Shown in pieces: positions 25,896 to 34,666 of a stretch of DNA of 64,000 nucleotides. Position numbers and translations under genes: made by a program. How positions within the stretch are numbered: position 1 is the first letter of the stretch; each line of letters begins with the position of its first letter. Source of the DNA: Wenxinia marina DSM 24838 (lineage in GTDB: Bacteria > Pseudomonadota > Alphaproteobacteria > Rhodobacterales > Rhodobacteraceae); NCBI RefSeq assembly GCF_000379485.1, contig NZ_KB902299.1, positions 62,001 to 126,000 on the forward strand, given 5' to 3'. The notes under the pieces are model-generated. The model had not been told where the DNA came from. It did not search any database and was given only the letters and a program-made list of their open reading frames with translations.

Positions 25896-27101
25896 ATGAG
25901 AATCGTCGACCTGCGCTGCGCCCTGATCGGGCGCCATCCCATCGTCCGCATCGTGACGGACGAGAACATCCACGGCCTCGGCGAGGTGGAGTTCACCAAG
26001 CCCTACATCAAGCCGTGGGTCCTGCACTTCCGCGAGGCGCTGATCGGCGAGGACCCCACGGACGTCGAGCGCTGCATGCTGAAGATCCGCCAGCGCGGCA
26101 GCTTCAAGCCGCACGGCGCGGCGGTCAGCGCCATCGAGCACGCGCTCTGGGACATCGCCGGCAAGGCGGCGAACGTCCCGGTCTACAAGCTGCTCGGCGG
26201 CAAGGTCCGTGATCGCGTGCGCTGCTACAACGGCAACCGCAGGCAGAAGCGCACCGGCGACCGGCCGGAGGATTACGCGGCGGACGTGAAGTGGATGATG
26301 GAGCAGCCCGAGGGCTTCTTCATGGTGAAGCAGGGCATCGGCTTCCACTCGGGCATGAAGGACAGCGTCGAGGGCTTCCATTACGGCGTCACGCAGACCG
26401 GGGCCGGCTATCACGGCGCCATGGACCAGGGGCAGATCTCCGAGCGCGGCATGGCCCACATGATCGACTGCGTGGCGGCGATGAAGGAGGTGCTGGGCGA
26501 CCGGGTGTCGCTGGCGCTCGATTGCGGGCCGGGCTGGTTCCTGAACGACGCGATCCGCTTCGCCCGGACGGTGGAGCCCTACAATCTGATGTGGGTCGAG
26601 GATATGCTGACCGGCGACTACGTGCCGTGGGTCAACCCGCAGGCGTATCGCGAACTCACGATGTCGACGTCGACGCCGATCCATACCGGCGAGCAGATCT
26701 ACCTGCGCCACAACTTCAAGGAGCTGATCGAGACGCAGGCGGTGCGCGTCATCGGCCCCGACCCGGCCGACATCGGCGGCATCGCCGAGCTGAAATGGGT
26801 GACCGAGCACGCCTACATGCACTCGATCATGATGGCGCCCCACGGCACCGCGAACGGCCTCCTCGGCCTCGGCGCGCTGGTCAACGTCTGCGCCACGCTG
26901 CCGGCGAACTTCATCGCCTTCGAGTACCCGACGGCGTCCGAGCCCTGGTGGCCCGACATCATCACCGGCCTGCCGGAGCGGATCGTCACCGATTCGATGG
27001 TCGACCTGCTCCCGGCCCCGGGCCTCGGCCTCGACATCGACCCGGGCGCCGCCCGCCCCTACCTGGCCGAGGAGGATGAGGGCTTCTTCGATCGCGTCTA
27101 G
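25896..27101 (+). CDS. Enolase-superfamily enzyme (mandelate racemase/muconate lactonising type)
   Basis: A 401-aa protein with an N-terminal capping domain (MRIVDLRCALIGRHPIVRIVTDENIHGLGE) and a TIM barrel. Visible landmarks are AIEHALWDIAGKAANVPVYKLLGG, a lysine in FMVKQGIGF, metal-ligand candidates Asp (ALDCGPGW), Glu (WVEDML) and Glu (HTGEQIY), and a C-terminal APHG. It is probably an acid-sugar dehydratase or cycloisomerase; I cannot tell which. The ATG at 25896 matches the family start; the frame is open for 58 more codons upstream without family similarity. It stands alone between the LysR gene and the iron locus. Confidence 0.82.
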   Translation: MRIVDLRCALIGRHPIVRIVTDENIHGLGEVEFTKPYIKPWVLHFREALIGEDPTDVERCMLKIRQRGSFKPHGAAVSAIEHALWDIAGKAANVPVYKLLGGKVRDRVRCYNGNRRQKRTGDRPEDYAADVKWMMEQPEGFFMVKQGIGFHSGMKDSVEGFHYGVTQTGAGYHGAMDQGQISERGMAHMIDCVAAMKEVLGDRVSLALDCGPGWFLNDAIRFARTVEPYNLMWVEDMLTGDYVPWVNPQAYRELTMSTSTPIHTGEQIYLRHNFKELIETQAVRVIGPDPADIGGIAELKWVTEHAYMHSIMMAPHGTANGLLGLGALVNVCATLPANFIAFEYPTASEPWWPDIITGLPERIVTDSMVDLLPAPGLGLDIDPGAARPYLAEEDEGFFDRV

Positions 27102-27160
27102 CGCAGACCGGCCGCCTCCCCCGCAAGGTCGAGGTCAGACGGCCGTCGCTCCGCCGATCC

Positions 27161-27451
27161 CTATTCCCACTCCATGCCGCCGAAGTCCTCGCGGAAGGCG
27201 AACCGCTCCAGGTGGCTGTCGATGACGCCGCGTGCCCGGGCGAGGCCGTCCGCGTCGTCGGCGGTCACGCGCACGATCAGCTCCGCCTCCGTCGCCTCCA
27301 GCCGCGCCGGGCCGGCGGGCAAGGCCACGGTACCGTGGTGGGCGTCGTATGCCACGTCCACCTTGTGGGCGAAGTGCTTGCACAGCTGCTGCAGGTAGCG
27401 GCTGCCGTTGCCGGTGCGGAACCGGCCCTCCTGTGAAATCGCCTCTTGCAT
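27161..27451 (-). CDS. DUF2218 domain protein
   Basis: A 96-aa small cytoplasmic protein of the DUF2218 family, which is often found beside siderophore uptake genes. The family pattern is visible in RYLQQLCKHFAHK near residue 19 and in the C-terminus ERFAFREDFGGMEWE. There is one cysteine and several histidines (KHFAHKVDV, DAHHGTV), so metal or siderophore binding is conceivable. It is divergent from the iron ABC transporter, sharing an 84-base promoter region. I chose the ATG at 27451. Confidence 0.82.
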   Translation of the reverse strand: MQEAISQEGRFRTGNGSRYLQQLCKHFAHKVDVAYDAHHGTVALPAGPARLEATEAELIVRVTADDADGLARARGVIDSHLERFAFREDFGGMEWE

Positions 27452-27535
27452 CCCGTTATCTCCCGAGTCTTTTTGTCGGAAGATATCTGACTGAAATCGT
27501 CTGGCATGTCCAGAAGCGCACCCCAGGAGTTCCCG

Positions 27536-28444
27536 ATGCTCAGAAACCTGCTCGCCACCGTCGCCCTCGCCGGCCTGCCCGGCCTCGCCGCTGCGCAGGA
27601 GGTCGAGATCGAGACCTATGCCGGTCCCGTCTCTGTCCCCGCCTCCCCGGAGACGGTCGTCGCCCTCGACCTCGCGGCGATCGACACGCTGGACGCGCTC
27701 GGCGTCTCCATCGCCGGCGTGCCGGACATCACGCCCCCGGCCTACCTGGCCGACGCGATGGCGGACGTGCCCACGGTCGGCACCCTCTTCGAGCCGGACT
27801 TCGAGGCGCTCGCCGTGATGGCGCCCGACCTCATCGTCGCCGGCGGCCGCTCGCAGACGCAGGTGGAGCCGCTGTCGGCCATCGCGCCGACCGTCGACAT
27901 GACGATCTGGGGCGGCGACCTCGTGGCGCAGGCCGAGGCGCGGGTCGCGGCCTACGGCACCCTGTTCGGGCTGGAGGACGAGGCGGCCGCGCTGACCGCC
28001 GACCTCGATGCCGCCATCGAGGAGGCGCGGAGCGCGGTCGAGGGCAAGGGCGACGCGCTGATCCTGCTGACCAACGGCGGCACCGTCTCGGCCTACGGCG
28101 ACGACAGCCGCTTCGGCTGGATCCACACCGCCCTCGACCTGCCCGAGGCCTATCCCGAGCTGACCGCCGAGACCCACGGCGAGGCGGTGTCGTTCGAGTT
28201 CATCGCCGAGGTCGATCCCGACTGGATCCTCGTCATCGACCGCGGCGCGGCCATCGGCCAGGAGGGCGAGGCCGCGGCGGCGACGCTGGACAACCCGCTG
28301 GTGGCGGGGACCAAGGCGGGCCAGGCCGGGCAGATCGTCTACCTCGACCCCGCGCCGCTGTACCTGTCGGGCGGCGGCATCCAGGCGCTGACGATCACGC
28401 TGGGCGAGATCGCGGACGCGATGGCCGGCGCCGCCGACAGCTGA
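27536..28444 (+). CDS. Siderophore/iron ABC transporter substrate-binding protein
   Basis: A 302-aa periplasmic binding protein (FatB/PiuA-like, class III helical-backbone type). It has a signal peptide (residues 1 to about 20, ending GLAAAQ), then YAGPVSVPASPETVVALDLAAIDTL, a usual siderophore-binding start, and MAPDLIVAGGRS. I preferred the ATG at 27536 after CAGGAGTTCCC; an upstream in-frame ATG at 27506 would disrupt the signal peptide. First gene of a four-gene iron operon. Confidence 0.9.
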   Translation: MLRNLLATVALAGLPGLAAAQEVEIETYAGPVSVPASPETVVALDLAAIDTLDALGVSIAGVPDITPPAYLADAMADVPTVGTLFEPDFEALAVMAPDLIVAGGRSQTQVEPLSAIAPTVDMTIWGGDLVAQAEARVAAYGTLFGLEDEAAALTADLDAAIEEARSAVEGKGDALILLTNGGTVSAYGDDSRFGWIHTALDLPEAYPELTAETHGEAVSFEFIAEVDPDWILVIDRGAAIGQEGEAAAATLDNPLVAGTKAGQAGQIVYLDPAPLYLSGGGIQALTITLGEIADAMAGAADS

Positions 28445-28446
28445 CG

Positions 28447-29388
28447 ATGACGCGAACGGCGCTCGTCGCCGGTGTGACGCTCGCCCTCCTCGCGGGGGCG
28501 AGCGTTCTCGTCGGCGCGGCCTCCCTCTCGGGCGATCTTGACGCCGGGCTGCTGCTCGCGGTCAGCCGGCTGCCGCGCACCGCCGCCGCGCTGCTCGCCG
28601 GGGCGGGACTGGCGCTGGCCGGCGCGGTGGTGCAGCTGTCGGTGCAGAACCGGCTGGTGGAGCCCGGCCTCGTCGGCACGCCGGAATCGGCGATGCTGGG
28701 GCTGATGGCCGTGACGCTCGCCGCGCCGGGGGCGTCGCTGATCGTCAAGATGGCGGTGGCGGCCGCGGCGGCGCTGGTGGGGACGCTGGGCTTTCTCGCC
28801 CTGTCGCGCCGGGTGCCGCGGCAGGATCCGATCCTGCTGCCGCTGGTCGGGCTGATCTACGGCGGCATCCTCGGCTCCGCCGCGCTGTGGATCGCCTGGA
28901 CGACGGACCTGGTGCAGTATCTCGGGATCTGGACGTCGGGAGAGTTCTCGGGCGTGCTGCGCGGCCGGTACGAGCTGCTCTGGATCGTCGCCGCCGTCAC
29001 GGTCGCGCTCTACGCGGTGGCGGACCGGATCACCCTTCTCGGCCTCGGCGAGGACGCGGCGCGCAGCCTCGGCCTCGACTACCGACAGACGCTGCTCGCG
29101 GGGCTGGTGCTGGTGGCGGTCACGGTCGCGGTGGTGGTGGTCAGCGTCGGCGCGATCCCGTTCGTCGGCCTCGTCGTGCCGAACCTCGTCTCGCGCTGGC
29201 GCGGCGACGACCTGCGGCGGAACCTGCCGCTGATCGCCTGGGCGGGGGCGGCGTCGGTGCTGGCCTGCGACATCGCGGGGCGGCTGATCCGCTGGCCCTA
29301 CGAAATCCCGGCCGGGACGATCTTCGCCGTCGCCGGGGCCGGCCTGTTCCTGTGGCTGCTGCACGCGCGGGTGCGCGGCGATGCCTGA
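28447..29388 (+). CDS. Iron-siderophore ABC transporter permease (FecCD family)
   Basis: A 313-aa inner-membrane permease. It shows LPRTAAALLAGAGLALAGAVVQ near the N-terminus, GAIPFVGLVVPNLVSRW and a C-terminal PYEIPAGTIFAV, all FecCD signatures. About nine hydrophobic helices. It starts 3 bases after the binding-protein stop and overlaps the second permease by 8 bases. Confidence 0.92.
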   Translation: MTRTALVAGVTLALLAGASVLVGAASLSGDLDAGLLLAVSRLPRTAAALLAGAGLALAGAVVQLSVQNRLVEPGLVGTPESAMLGLMAVTLAAPGASLIVKMAVAAAAALVGTLGFLALSRRVPRQDPILLPLVGLIYGGILGSAALWIAWTTDLVQYLGIWTSGEFSGVLRGRYELLWIVAAVTVALYAVADRITLLGLGEDAARSLGLDYRQTLLAGLVLVAVTVAVVVVSVGAIPFVGLVVPNLVSRWRGDDLRRNLPLIAWAGAASVLACDIAGRLIRWPYEIPAGTIFAVAGAGLFLWLLHARVRGDA

Positions 29389-30325
29389 GCGCCGCCTCGC
29401 CCTCCTCGCCCTCGGCCTCGCGCTGCTGGCCGCGCTGTTCCTTTGCTGGAACCTGCGCCAGCCCATGGGCCTGATCCTGTCCTTGCGCGGGACCAAGCTC
29501 GCCGCGCTGGTCGTCGTCGGCGCCGCCATCGGCGCGGCGACGGCCCTGTTCCAGACCGTCGCGCAGAACCGGCTGCTGACGCCCGGCATCGTCGGCTTCG
29601 ACGCGCTGTTCGTCTTCATCCAGACCGGTCTCGTCCTGACCCTCGGCGGCGCCGGCTTCGCCGGCCTGCCGCCGCTGGCGAAGTTCGGGGCCGAGGCGGC
29701 GATCCTCGTCCTCGCCGCGATGGGGCTGTTCGGCCTCGTGCTGCGCCGCGACGCCGAGGACGTGCTGCGCATGGTGCTGACCGGGGTGATCCTCGGCGTG
29801 TTCCTGCGCGGCCTCTCCGGCCTCGCCGCGCGGCTGCTGGAGCCGTCGGAATACGCCGTCGTGCAGCAAGCAAGCGTCGCCACCTTCGGCGCGGTCGATG
29901 CCACGCAGCTGGCCATCGCATCCGCGGTGCTGCTGCCGACGCTGGTCGCCGCGCATCTCATGGCCGCGCGGCTGGACGTCGCGTCGCTCGGCCGGACCAC
30001 GGCGCGGGCGGTGGGGCTGGAACATGACCGGGTGGTGCGCCTGACACTCGCCCTCGTCGCGCTGCTCGTCGCCGTGTCGACCGCGCTCGTCGGGCCGATC
30101 ACCTTCCTCGGCCTGCTCGCCGCCAGCCTCGCCCATGCCGTCTGCGGCACCTACCGCCACGCGATCCTCGTCCCCGCGGCAGCACTGATCGGCGCCGCGA
30201 TCCTCGTCGGCGGGCAGTTCGTGTTCGAACGGCTGCTCGGCTTCCAGTCGACGCTCGCGGTGATCGTGGAGTTCGCGGGCGGCCTTCTCTTCCTCGTCCT
30301 CGTCCTGCGGAGGCCCGCCCGATGA
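29381..30325 (+). CDS. Iron-siderophore ABC transporter permease (FecCD family)
   Basis: A 314-aa FecCD-family permease, partner of the preceding one, with RGTKLAALVVVGAAIGAATALFQ, QNRLLTPGIVGFDALF and VGPITFLGLLAASLAH. It overlaps both neighbours (8 bases upstream, 4 downstream). The two permeases form a heterodimer with a cytoplasmic ATPase. Confidence 0.92.
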   Translation: MPERRLALLALGLALLAALFLCWNLRQPMGLILSLRGTKLAALVVVGAAIGAATALFQTVAQNRLLTPGIVGFDALFVFIQTGLVLTLGGAGFAGLPPLAKFGAEAAILVLAAMGLFGLVLRRDAEDVLRMVLTGVILGVFLRGLSGLAARLLEPSEYAVVQQASVATFGAVDATQLAIASAVLLPTLVAAHLMAARLDVASLGRTTARAVGLEHDRVVRLTLALVALLVAVSTALVGPITFLGLLAASLAHAVCGTYRHAILVPAAALIGAAILVGGQFVFERLLGFQSTLAVIVEFAGGLLFLVLVLRRPAR

Positions 30326-31086
30326 TCGACCTCGCCAACGTCACCGTCCGCCGGGGCAGCGTGCCCGCCCTCGACGACGTGTCGCTGTCCTTCGGGCGGG
30401 GCGGCATCACCGCGCTGATCGGGCCGAACGGGGCGGGCAAGTCGACGCTGCTGCACGCGATGTCGGGCCTGCTGCCGCCGACCTCCGGCCGCGTGCGGGT
30501 CGAGGGCCGCGACCTCGCCGCCGTCCCGGCGACCGAGCGCGCCCGCACCGTCGCCGTCCTCACCCAGACCGAACGCGTCACCGCCCGCCTGACGGTGCGC
30601 GAGCTGGTGAGCTTCGGCCGCTGGCCGCACCATCGCGGCCGGCCGAAGGCCGCGGACCGCGAGACGGTCGAGGAGGCGCTGGAACTGTTCGACCTGTCGG
30701 ACCTCGCCGGGCGGCGGATCGACACGCTGTCCGGCGGCCAGCGCCAGCGCGCCTTCGTCACCATGGCCTACGCGCAGGAAACGCCGTGGATGCTGCTGGA
30801 CGAGCCTCTCGCCGCTCTCGACCCGCGGCACGCGCGGGACCTCATGGACCGGCTGCATGCGCTGACCCGCCCCGGCGCCCCCGGCCAGCGCAGCGTCGTC
30901 GTCGTCCTGCACGACCTCGGCGCCGCCGCACGGTATGCCGACCGCATCGTGGCGCTGCGGCGGGGTCGGCTCGTCACGTCGGGCGCGCGGCTGCTGACCC
31001 TGACCGGGCCCATGCTCACCGACCTCTTCGAGACGTCGCTCACGGTGCGGCGGCTCGACGGGCGGGACGTTGTGGTGCCAGGCTGA
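30322..31086 (+). CDS. Iron-siderophore ABC transporter ATP-binding protein
   Basis: A 254-aa FecE/FepC-like ABC ATPase with Walker A GPNGAGKST, signature LSGGQRQRA, Walker B MLLDEPLAALD and H-loop VLHDLGAA. It completes the importer. It overlaps the second permease by 4 bases and ends the operon; no outer-membrane receptor gene is in the window. Confidence 0.93.
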   Translation: MIDLANVTVRRGSVPALDDVSLSFGRGGITALIGPNGAGKSTLLHAMSGLLPPTSGRVRVEGRDLAAVPATERARTVAVLTQTERVTARLTVRELVSFGRWPHHRGRPKAADRETVEEALELFDLSDLAGRRIDTLSGGQRQRAFVTMAYAQETPWMLLDEPLAALDPRHARDLMDRLHALTRPGAPGQRSVVVVLHDLGAAARYADRIVALRRGRLVTSGARLLTLTGPMLTDLFETSLTVRRLDGRDVVVPG

Positions 31087-31407
31087 AGCGGTGCCCGACT
31101 CCGTCTCAGCGGTTCGGGCCCGGGAGGCAACCCTGTTCGAGACGAGCAGAGCCCGGCGGCATCGCGGGCGATCCGTACGGAGTGGATAGGGCGATGGTGG
31201 CGGAGGGAATGGGCCCGATTCCGACCCTTCTCCGCCTCGCAGCCTGCTCGATGACTCTGGCCGATGCGGCTCGTCCTGATCGAGTACCGTCTGAGCGGAC
31301 GCCGTCCGGGGGAACATCGCGCGGCACCCCGCCGGCCATGAGCGGGCATGAACCAGAAGCAGTGCCGTCGCTGCCGCGAAAGCGGCCGAAGCGCTCTCCG
31401 CTGCCTG
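31087..31407. other. Intergenic region without a recognisable gene
   Basis: The 321 bases between the iron ATPase and the convergent SDR hold only short open frames with no family similarity. One stretch near 31197-31240 (TGGCGGAGGGAATGGGCC and following) faintly recalls the 3' half of a tRNA, but no cloverleaf can be drawn. Confidence 0.5.
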
Positions 31408-32301
31408 TCAGGCGATGCCCGCGCCGCCTGTGACGCCGTAGACCTCTCCGGTGATGTAGCTCCCCTCCTGCGAGGCCAGAAGCACGTAGACCGGAGCGAT
31501 CTCGACCGGCTGGCCCGGACGGCCGAACGTGCTTCCGCCGCCGAACTTCTCCACCTTCTCCTGCGGCGCACCGCCGCTCGGGTTGAGGGGCGACCAGAAG
31601 GGCCCGGGCGCGACCGCGTTGGCGCGGATGCCCTTCCCGATCAGCTCCGAGGCCAGCGCCTTCGTGAAGGCGACGATGCCGGCCTTGGTGGTGGCGTAGT
31701 GCATGATGCCGGTCGAGGGATCGTACGCCTGCACGGAGGCGGTCGTGACGATGGACGCGCCCGGCGGCATGATCCTCGCCGCCTCCTGCGTCGTCCAGAA
31801 GAGCGCGTAGAGGTTCGTCCGCAGGGTCGTGTCGAAATCGTCGCTGGTCAGATCGTCGAAGGAGCCGAAGAACTTCTGGTGGCCCGCGTTCACCACCAGG
31901 ATATCGAGCCCGCCGAGCTCCTCGGCCGCCCGCTTCGGCAGTTCCCGCGCATACCTCTCCTCCGTCACGTCACCGGGTAGAGCGACCGCAGTGCGCCCCG
32001 CCTGCTCGATGAGGGCGAGAACCTCGTCGGCGTCGGGCTGCTCCTCGGGGAGAAACGAGATCGCCACATCCGCGCCTTCGCGCGCATAGGCGATCGCGAC
32101 GGCGCGCCCGATCCCGGAGTCGCCGCCGGTGATCAATGCCTTGCGTCCCTCGAGCTTGCCCGACCCCTTGTAGCTTTCCTCACCATGGTCGGCTGGCGGC
32201 TCCAGCCGCCGGGCAAGGCCGGGGGCTGGCTGGGGCTGCTTCGGGAAGGGTGGCGCAGGGTACTGATCGCGGGGATCCTGCATTTTCAGACGGTCGGCCA
32301 T
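31408..32301 (-). CDS. Short-chain dehydrogenase/reductase (YghA/YhdF type)
   Basis: A 297-aa SDR with the N-terminal extension typical of the general-stress subgroup (QYPAPPFPKQPQPAPGL), then TGGDSGIGRA near residue 58, VVNAGH and the catalytic YATTK motif near 200. It has the C-terminus GEVYGVTGGAGIA. The ATG at 32301 follows a strong CCAGGAGG. Substrate unknown; relatives are broad NADP-dependent alcohol/aldehyde oxidoreductases linked to stress. It stands alone, convergent with the iron operon. Confidence 0.9.
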   Translation of the reverse strand: MADRLKMQDPRDQYPAPPFPKQPQPAPGLARRLEPPADHGEESYKGSGKLEGRKALITGGDSGIGRAVAIAYAREGADVAISFLPEEQPDADEVLALIEQAGRTAVALPGDVTEERYARELPKRAAEELGGLDILVVNAGHQKFFGSFDDLTSDDFDTTLRTNLYALFWTTQEAARIMPPGASIVTTASVQAYDPSTGIMHYATTKAGIVAFTKALASELIGKGIRANAVAPGPFWSPLNPSGGAPQEKVEKFGGGSTFGRPGQPVEIAPVYVLLASQEGSYITGEVYGVTGGAGIA

Positions 32302-32813
32302 GTGATCCTCCTGGAATCGCTGTAGCGGCTGTCCACCAACGATTCCGGACGACCTCCTGTTCATTCGCATGCGAAGGTCGTGGAGGAACGGCACCGGTCC
32401 TCCGACGCCGTCTTCGCCCCCGCCTCCTGCTCCCGGAAGATGCCGTGGTCCGCTTCATCATCCGTTCCTCTGCTCGGGCCGGACTCTCGCATCGGGGGTC
32501 GGCAGCCAGGCCATTGCGCCGGGCGACGACGAAGATGCTGGCTCCGTCGTCCCGGGGTCCCCGACGATCCGCAGCGTCTCGCGGGCAGAGCAGCGGCGGC
32601 GGCGACCACGATGAGCTCTACGTCGGGCATGAGCACGTGCTCCGGCATATGCCCGAGCCTCCATGGCTCTGCCCGGGTGTCCGGTCGGAACGGGGGCCGG
32701 TTCGAGGCGGCCCCGCCCCAGCGGCGACGACGAGTGCCACGACCGCCGCAATTCCCGCCTCTACCTCGGCGCTTGATCCGACCTAGGTTGCGCCCGAGGA
32801 AACTACCAGGGCG
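32302..32813. other. Intergenic region without a recognisable gene
   Basis: The 512 bases lie between two divergent genes (SDR to the left, GST to the right). Several frames stay open because of the high GC, but none shows a conserved family, good codon use and a ribosome-binding site together. Confidence 0.5.
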
Positions 32814-33374
32814 ATGACGATGCTTACCCTCTGGCACGCCCCGCTTTCCCGCTCGACGCGCGTCCGCTGGCTGCTGGAGGAGATCGGCTGCCCCTACCGA
32901 CTGATCGTCCTGGACGAACCCGAAACCCTCGACGCCGCCCTCCATCCTCCACGGCCGCCCGCCCTCCGCGACGGAGAGGTGACGATGCACGAAACCGGCG
33001 CAATGACCGAGTGGCTCTGCGAGACCCGCGCACGCCACCTCTGGCGGGCTCCGGGCGCGCCTGGACGGATCGGTTGGCTGGACTGGCTGCATTTCGCCGA
33101 AACCCTCGTCCAGCATGTCGCAAGGCGCGCGGAGTCGGGAGCAACCGAACGCCTGACGGCGGCGCTCGGCATTCTGTCCGAGTGGCTGGACGGCACGGAC
33201 TGGCTGCTGAGCGAGTTCTCCGGTGCCGACTGCCAGCTGGGCTACTCGGTGTGGATCGCGGGTCAGGTGACGTGTCTGGACGACTACCCGGTGCTGACGT
33301 CCTACCTCGCTCGCTGCATGGAGCGACCTTCGTTTCAGTCCGCGTGGGGCGAAAGCGGCATCAGGTTGGGCTGA
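32814..33374 (+). CDS. Glutathione S-transferase family protein
   Basis: A 186-aa protein with a thioredoxin-like N-terminal domain (LTLWHAPLSRSTRVRWLLEEIGCPYRL), the ETGAMTEWL segment that normally contacts the gamma-glutamyl group, and a short helical C-terminal domain. It is about 20 residues shorter than usual GSTs. It probably conjugates or reduces an electrophilic compound with glutathione; no specific role can be assigned. The start ATG at 32814 is followed by a second ATG six bases on. It is the last intact gene before the recombinase wreckage. Confidence 0.8.
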   Translation: MTMLTLWHAPLSRSTRVRWLLEEIGCPYRLIVLDEPETLDAALHPPRPPALRDGEVTMHETGAMTEWLCETRARHLWRAPGAPGRIGWLDWLHFAETLVQHVARRAESGATERLTAALGILSEWLDGTDWLLSEFSGADCQLGYSVWIAGQVTCLDDYPVLTSYLARCMERPSFQSAWGESGIRLG

Positions 33375-33511
33375 GCGCGTTGCCAAGAGGACTGCCCGGA
33401 TTTCTTCATCCAGTTCCTCCGTCCTTCGACCCGATCCTGAGCTGGAAACTACCGGCCTGATGCTGTTTAGGAAGCGGAAAGCAGGTCAGGGTCCGTGCGC
33501 CAGAGCCTTCT

Positions 33512-33620
33512 TCAGAACGCGAAGTTCGAATCCTGGTCGATCTGCGCCAGCGTGATCCCGACCAGCAGGACGTCGGTCCCGTCATAGGCGACGTGCGTGC
33601 CGTTCGTGCTCCGGCCTGCG
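33512..33620 (-). pseudogene. Remnant: C-terminal tail of an RTX (type I secreted) protein
   Basis: The last 30 or so codons read THVAYDGTDVLLVGITLAQ followed by IDQDSNFAF and a stop. This pattern (beta-strand, LLVG, then a terminal xNFxF) is the usual C-terminus of RTX calcium-binding proteins in Rhodobacterales, which carries the type I secretion signal. Nothing RTX-like lies upstream in frame; the sequence runs into mobile-element debris. The 5' part of an RTX gene lies at 45515-45925 on the other strand. Confidence 0.5.
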
Positions 33621-33739
33621 CGATCCACGCGGCGAGCCCCACCTCGTCGAGCTCCGGCCCATTCGCGCCGTGCAGCGGCACGACCTCGGCCTCGGTGATG
33701 GGCGACGGGCGTCCCATCAGGCCGCTCCCGCGCACGGCT

Positions 33740-33937
33740 GGGTGTCCGGGTGTCCATGGTGTGCTGGAGCTGGTCGCGCTCGAAGGCGACGATGTCCTCG
33801 AGCCGGTAGACCACCCGTCCACCTGATTTCATGTAGGCCGGGCCTTCACCCGCCCACCGCCAGCGCTCCAGCGTGCGATGTGAGATCCTCCAGCGCCGGG
33901 CGAGTTCCTTCTGGTTCAGGCAATGCTACTGCTGCAT
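33740..33937 (-). pseudogene. Excisionase-like helix-turn-helix gene with an early nonsense codon
   Basis: Reading from an ATG at 33937, the frame is M-Q-Q-stop-H-C-LNQKELARRWRISHRTLERW, then RWAGEGPAYMKSGGRVVYRL and EDIVAFERDQL. This is the HTH_17/AlpA-type domain found in excisionase-like genes beside site-specific recombinases in this order. A TAG (33926-33928) interrupts codon 4, and the 3' part is fused to unrelated sequence. Re-initiation at a CTG or at the ATG at 33832 would give only part of the domain. Confidence 0.7.
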
Positions 33938-34093
33938 CGGCTCTCTCCGTTTGCGTGTGCTTCGGAGAGAGATCGCGAAATCCCGCCATGGGATGTCGTC
34001 AGGATCGCCGGGGGATCCAGAGGGGGATGAATATGGCCTTGCAGGACAGGCTTGGACGGCTCGCTGGGGGATCGCCATCCCCCTCCATCCCCC

Positions 34094-34666
34094 AAGGATG
34101 AAACCTATCCCGGCATGCACGAACCCATCGTCGACCTGGAGCTTTGGGACGCCGCACACGCCGTGCTGTCGGGCAACCGGAACCAGCGCGCCGGGCGCAC
34201 CCGGAGCAACGAACCGGCGCTGCTGCGCGGCCTGATCTTAACCGGGACCGGCGCCGCGATGACCCCGCACCACACTAAGAAGGGCAACAGGCGGTACTGC
34301 TACTACGTCTCGATGGACGTGATCCAGAAGCGGCCGACGGCCAAACTGCGCGGGCCCCAGCGGCGTCCCGCGGCCATGGTGGAGGAAGCTGTCATCGGCG
34401 AGATCCGGCGGCTGCTGCGCGCGCCCGACGTTATCGCGCGCACCGCCCGCGCCTTGAAGAAGGAGCGCTCCGACCTCGACGAAGGCACTGTGACCGCGAC
34501 GTTTACGCAGTTCGAGGATCTCTGAAAGGCGCTGATCCCCGCCGAGCAGGCCCGCGTTGTCCAGCTGTCGTGGCGCGCGTATCTGTGGGCGAGGATGGGC
34601 TTGCGCCGCGACGGGCTCGGCGCGCTGGCGAGCCTGATGACGCCCGCAAGGGGGGACGCCGCCTGA
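34094..34666 (+). pseudogene. Large serine recombinase, decayed C-terminal fragment
   Basis: Only the middle and C-terminal part survives. DETYPGMHEPIVDLELWDA is the start of the recombinase domain, TKKGNRRYCYYVS is the zinc-ribbon-adjacent segment, and the C-terminal helices end TFTQFEDL. There a TGA (34522-34524) replaces the usual Trp before KALIPAEQARVVQL, and a further frameshift separates ARVSVGEDGL from RRDGLGALAS. The catalytic Ser resolvase domain is missing. It is therefore non-functional and marks an old mobile element on the left side of the Tad island. Confidence 0.8.

Noticed and set aside
31190-31245. A tRNA-like 3' half in the gap after the iron operon
   Set aside because: The resemblance to a T-arm is weak and no acceptor or anticodon stem can be paired.
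32361-32813. A minus-strand gene upstream of GST with a plausible stretch (MPEHVLMPDVELIVVA)
   Set aside because: The hydrophobic stretch is short, no ribosome-binding site or family is visible, and the frame overlaps the GST gene.
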